Assembly: GCA_024233135.1 (NCBI GenBank)
Contig: JACKPZ010000047.1
Location: 1-18,985 of the forward strand
Direction: 5' to 3'
Length of the DNA: 18,985 bases
Source of the DNA: Akkermansiaceae bacterium
Lineage (GTDB): Bacteria > Verrucomicrobiota > Verrucomicrobiia > Verrucomicrobiales > Akkermansiaceae
Below, one piece after another: positions 18,718 through 18,985 of the stretch (position 1 is the stretch's first letter; each line of letters opens with the position of its first letter). The position numbers and the translations under genes are program-made. The notes under the pieces were generated by a model that saw nothing but the letters and a program-made list of their open reading frames with translations, did not search any database and was not told where the DNA came from.

Positions 18718-18985
18718 TTAGGCAAACAGCTCGCGGCACAGCAAACACGTCCGCCCGTCGCATCCGCGCGCCGTACAGTGCTCGCGGCCGTAGAAGATGA
18801 TGCGCAGGTGGAGCTGGTTCCACTCGTCGCGGGGAAACAGCCGCTTGAGGTCCCGCTCGGTGGTTTCGACGTTCTTGCCGGACGTGAGTTTCCACCGCGT
18901 GGCGAGCCGGTGGATGTGGGTGTCCACCGGAAACGCGGGCACTCCGAAGGCCTGTGCCATGACCACGGACGCGGTCTTGTGGCCG
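18718..18985 (-). CDS. nth: Endonuclease III (C-terminal part, cut by window edge)
   Basis: This is the 3' portion of a base-excision repair DNA glycosylase/AP lyase. The visible 89 residues start in GHKTASVV, the region after the helix-hairpin-helix that holds the catalytic lysine. They continue through FPVDTHIHRLATRW with the catalytic Asp in VDTH and SGKNVETTERDLKRLFP, then YGREHC and the Fe-S tail. The tail cysteines are spaced C-x4-C-x4-C-x2-C and the protein stops at RELFA, whereas E. coli Nth has C-x6-C-x2-C-x5-C. The gene is partial: the 5' end lies beyond 18985. The ATG at 18964-18966 is internal. Confidence 0.92.
   Translation of the reverse strand, partial: GHKTASVVMAQAFGVPAFPVDTHIHRLATRWKLTSGKNVETTERDLKRLFPRDEWNQLHLRIIFYGREHCTARGCDGRTCLLCRELFA

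Overview
The window is GC-rich, gene-dense DNA from a bacterium that most resembles a Verrucomicrobiota member. This is inferred from a long three-domain IspG, a ClpS with the DDPVNLM motif followed by a small DUF2017-like gene, secreted proteins with delta-60, LVIVD, HAF and peptidase-S74 modules, a PL11 pectin lyase, and an endonuclease III with an unusual cysteine tail. No rRNA, tRNA, CRISPR array or phage gene was seen.

Layout. 12-4788 (minus strand): an OmpR-type response regulator and its sensor kinase joined by a GTGA overlap, preceded by a secreted VWA protein and a secreted TraB/GumN-type protein. 4894-8176 (plus strand): ispG, clpS and a DUF2017-like gene, coupled by two ATGA overlaps. 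8185-13992 (minus strand): a two-gene surface unit, a 317-aa exported protein followed by a 1613-aa repeat fibre ending in a self-cleaving S74 chaperone domain. 14312-18705 (plus strand): a secreted rhamnogalacturonan lyase and a secreted HAF-repeat protein. 18718-18985 (minus strand): the 3' part of an endonuclease III gene cut by the window edge.

The standout is inside ispG. At the junction between the TIM barrel and the rest of the enzyme, a REP-associated tyrosine transposase (RAYT) lies in the same orientation and the same reading frame. It is flanked by 49-bp inverted repeats, each made of two REP-like units (GTGG followed by a 19-nt hairpin). The frame stays open through left repeats, transposase, right repeats and the rest of IspG, so the predicted product is IspG N-part / RAYT / IspG C-part (839 aa). 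IspG cluster ligands and the transposase HxH and Tyr residues are all intact. The two ends differ only by paired, compensating changes in one hairpin, which suggests that the hairpin structure is under selection.

How the genes may work together. ispG (isoprenoid precursors) shares a likely transcript with clpS (N-degron adaptor) and its small neighbour, so the insertion bears on all three. The two-component pair probably senses an envelope signal. The fibre, its upstream partner, the PL11 lyase and the HAF protein are envelope or extracellular products, but no sugar transporter or regulator accompanies the lyase here.
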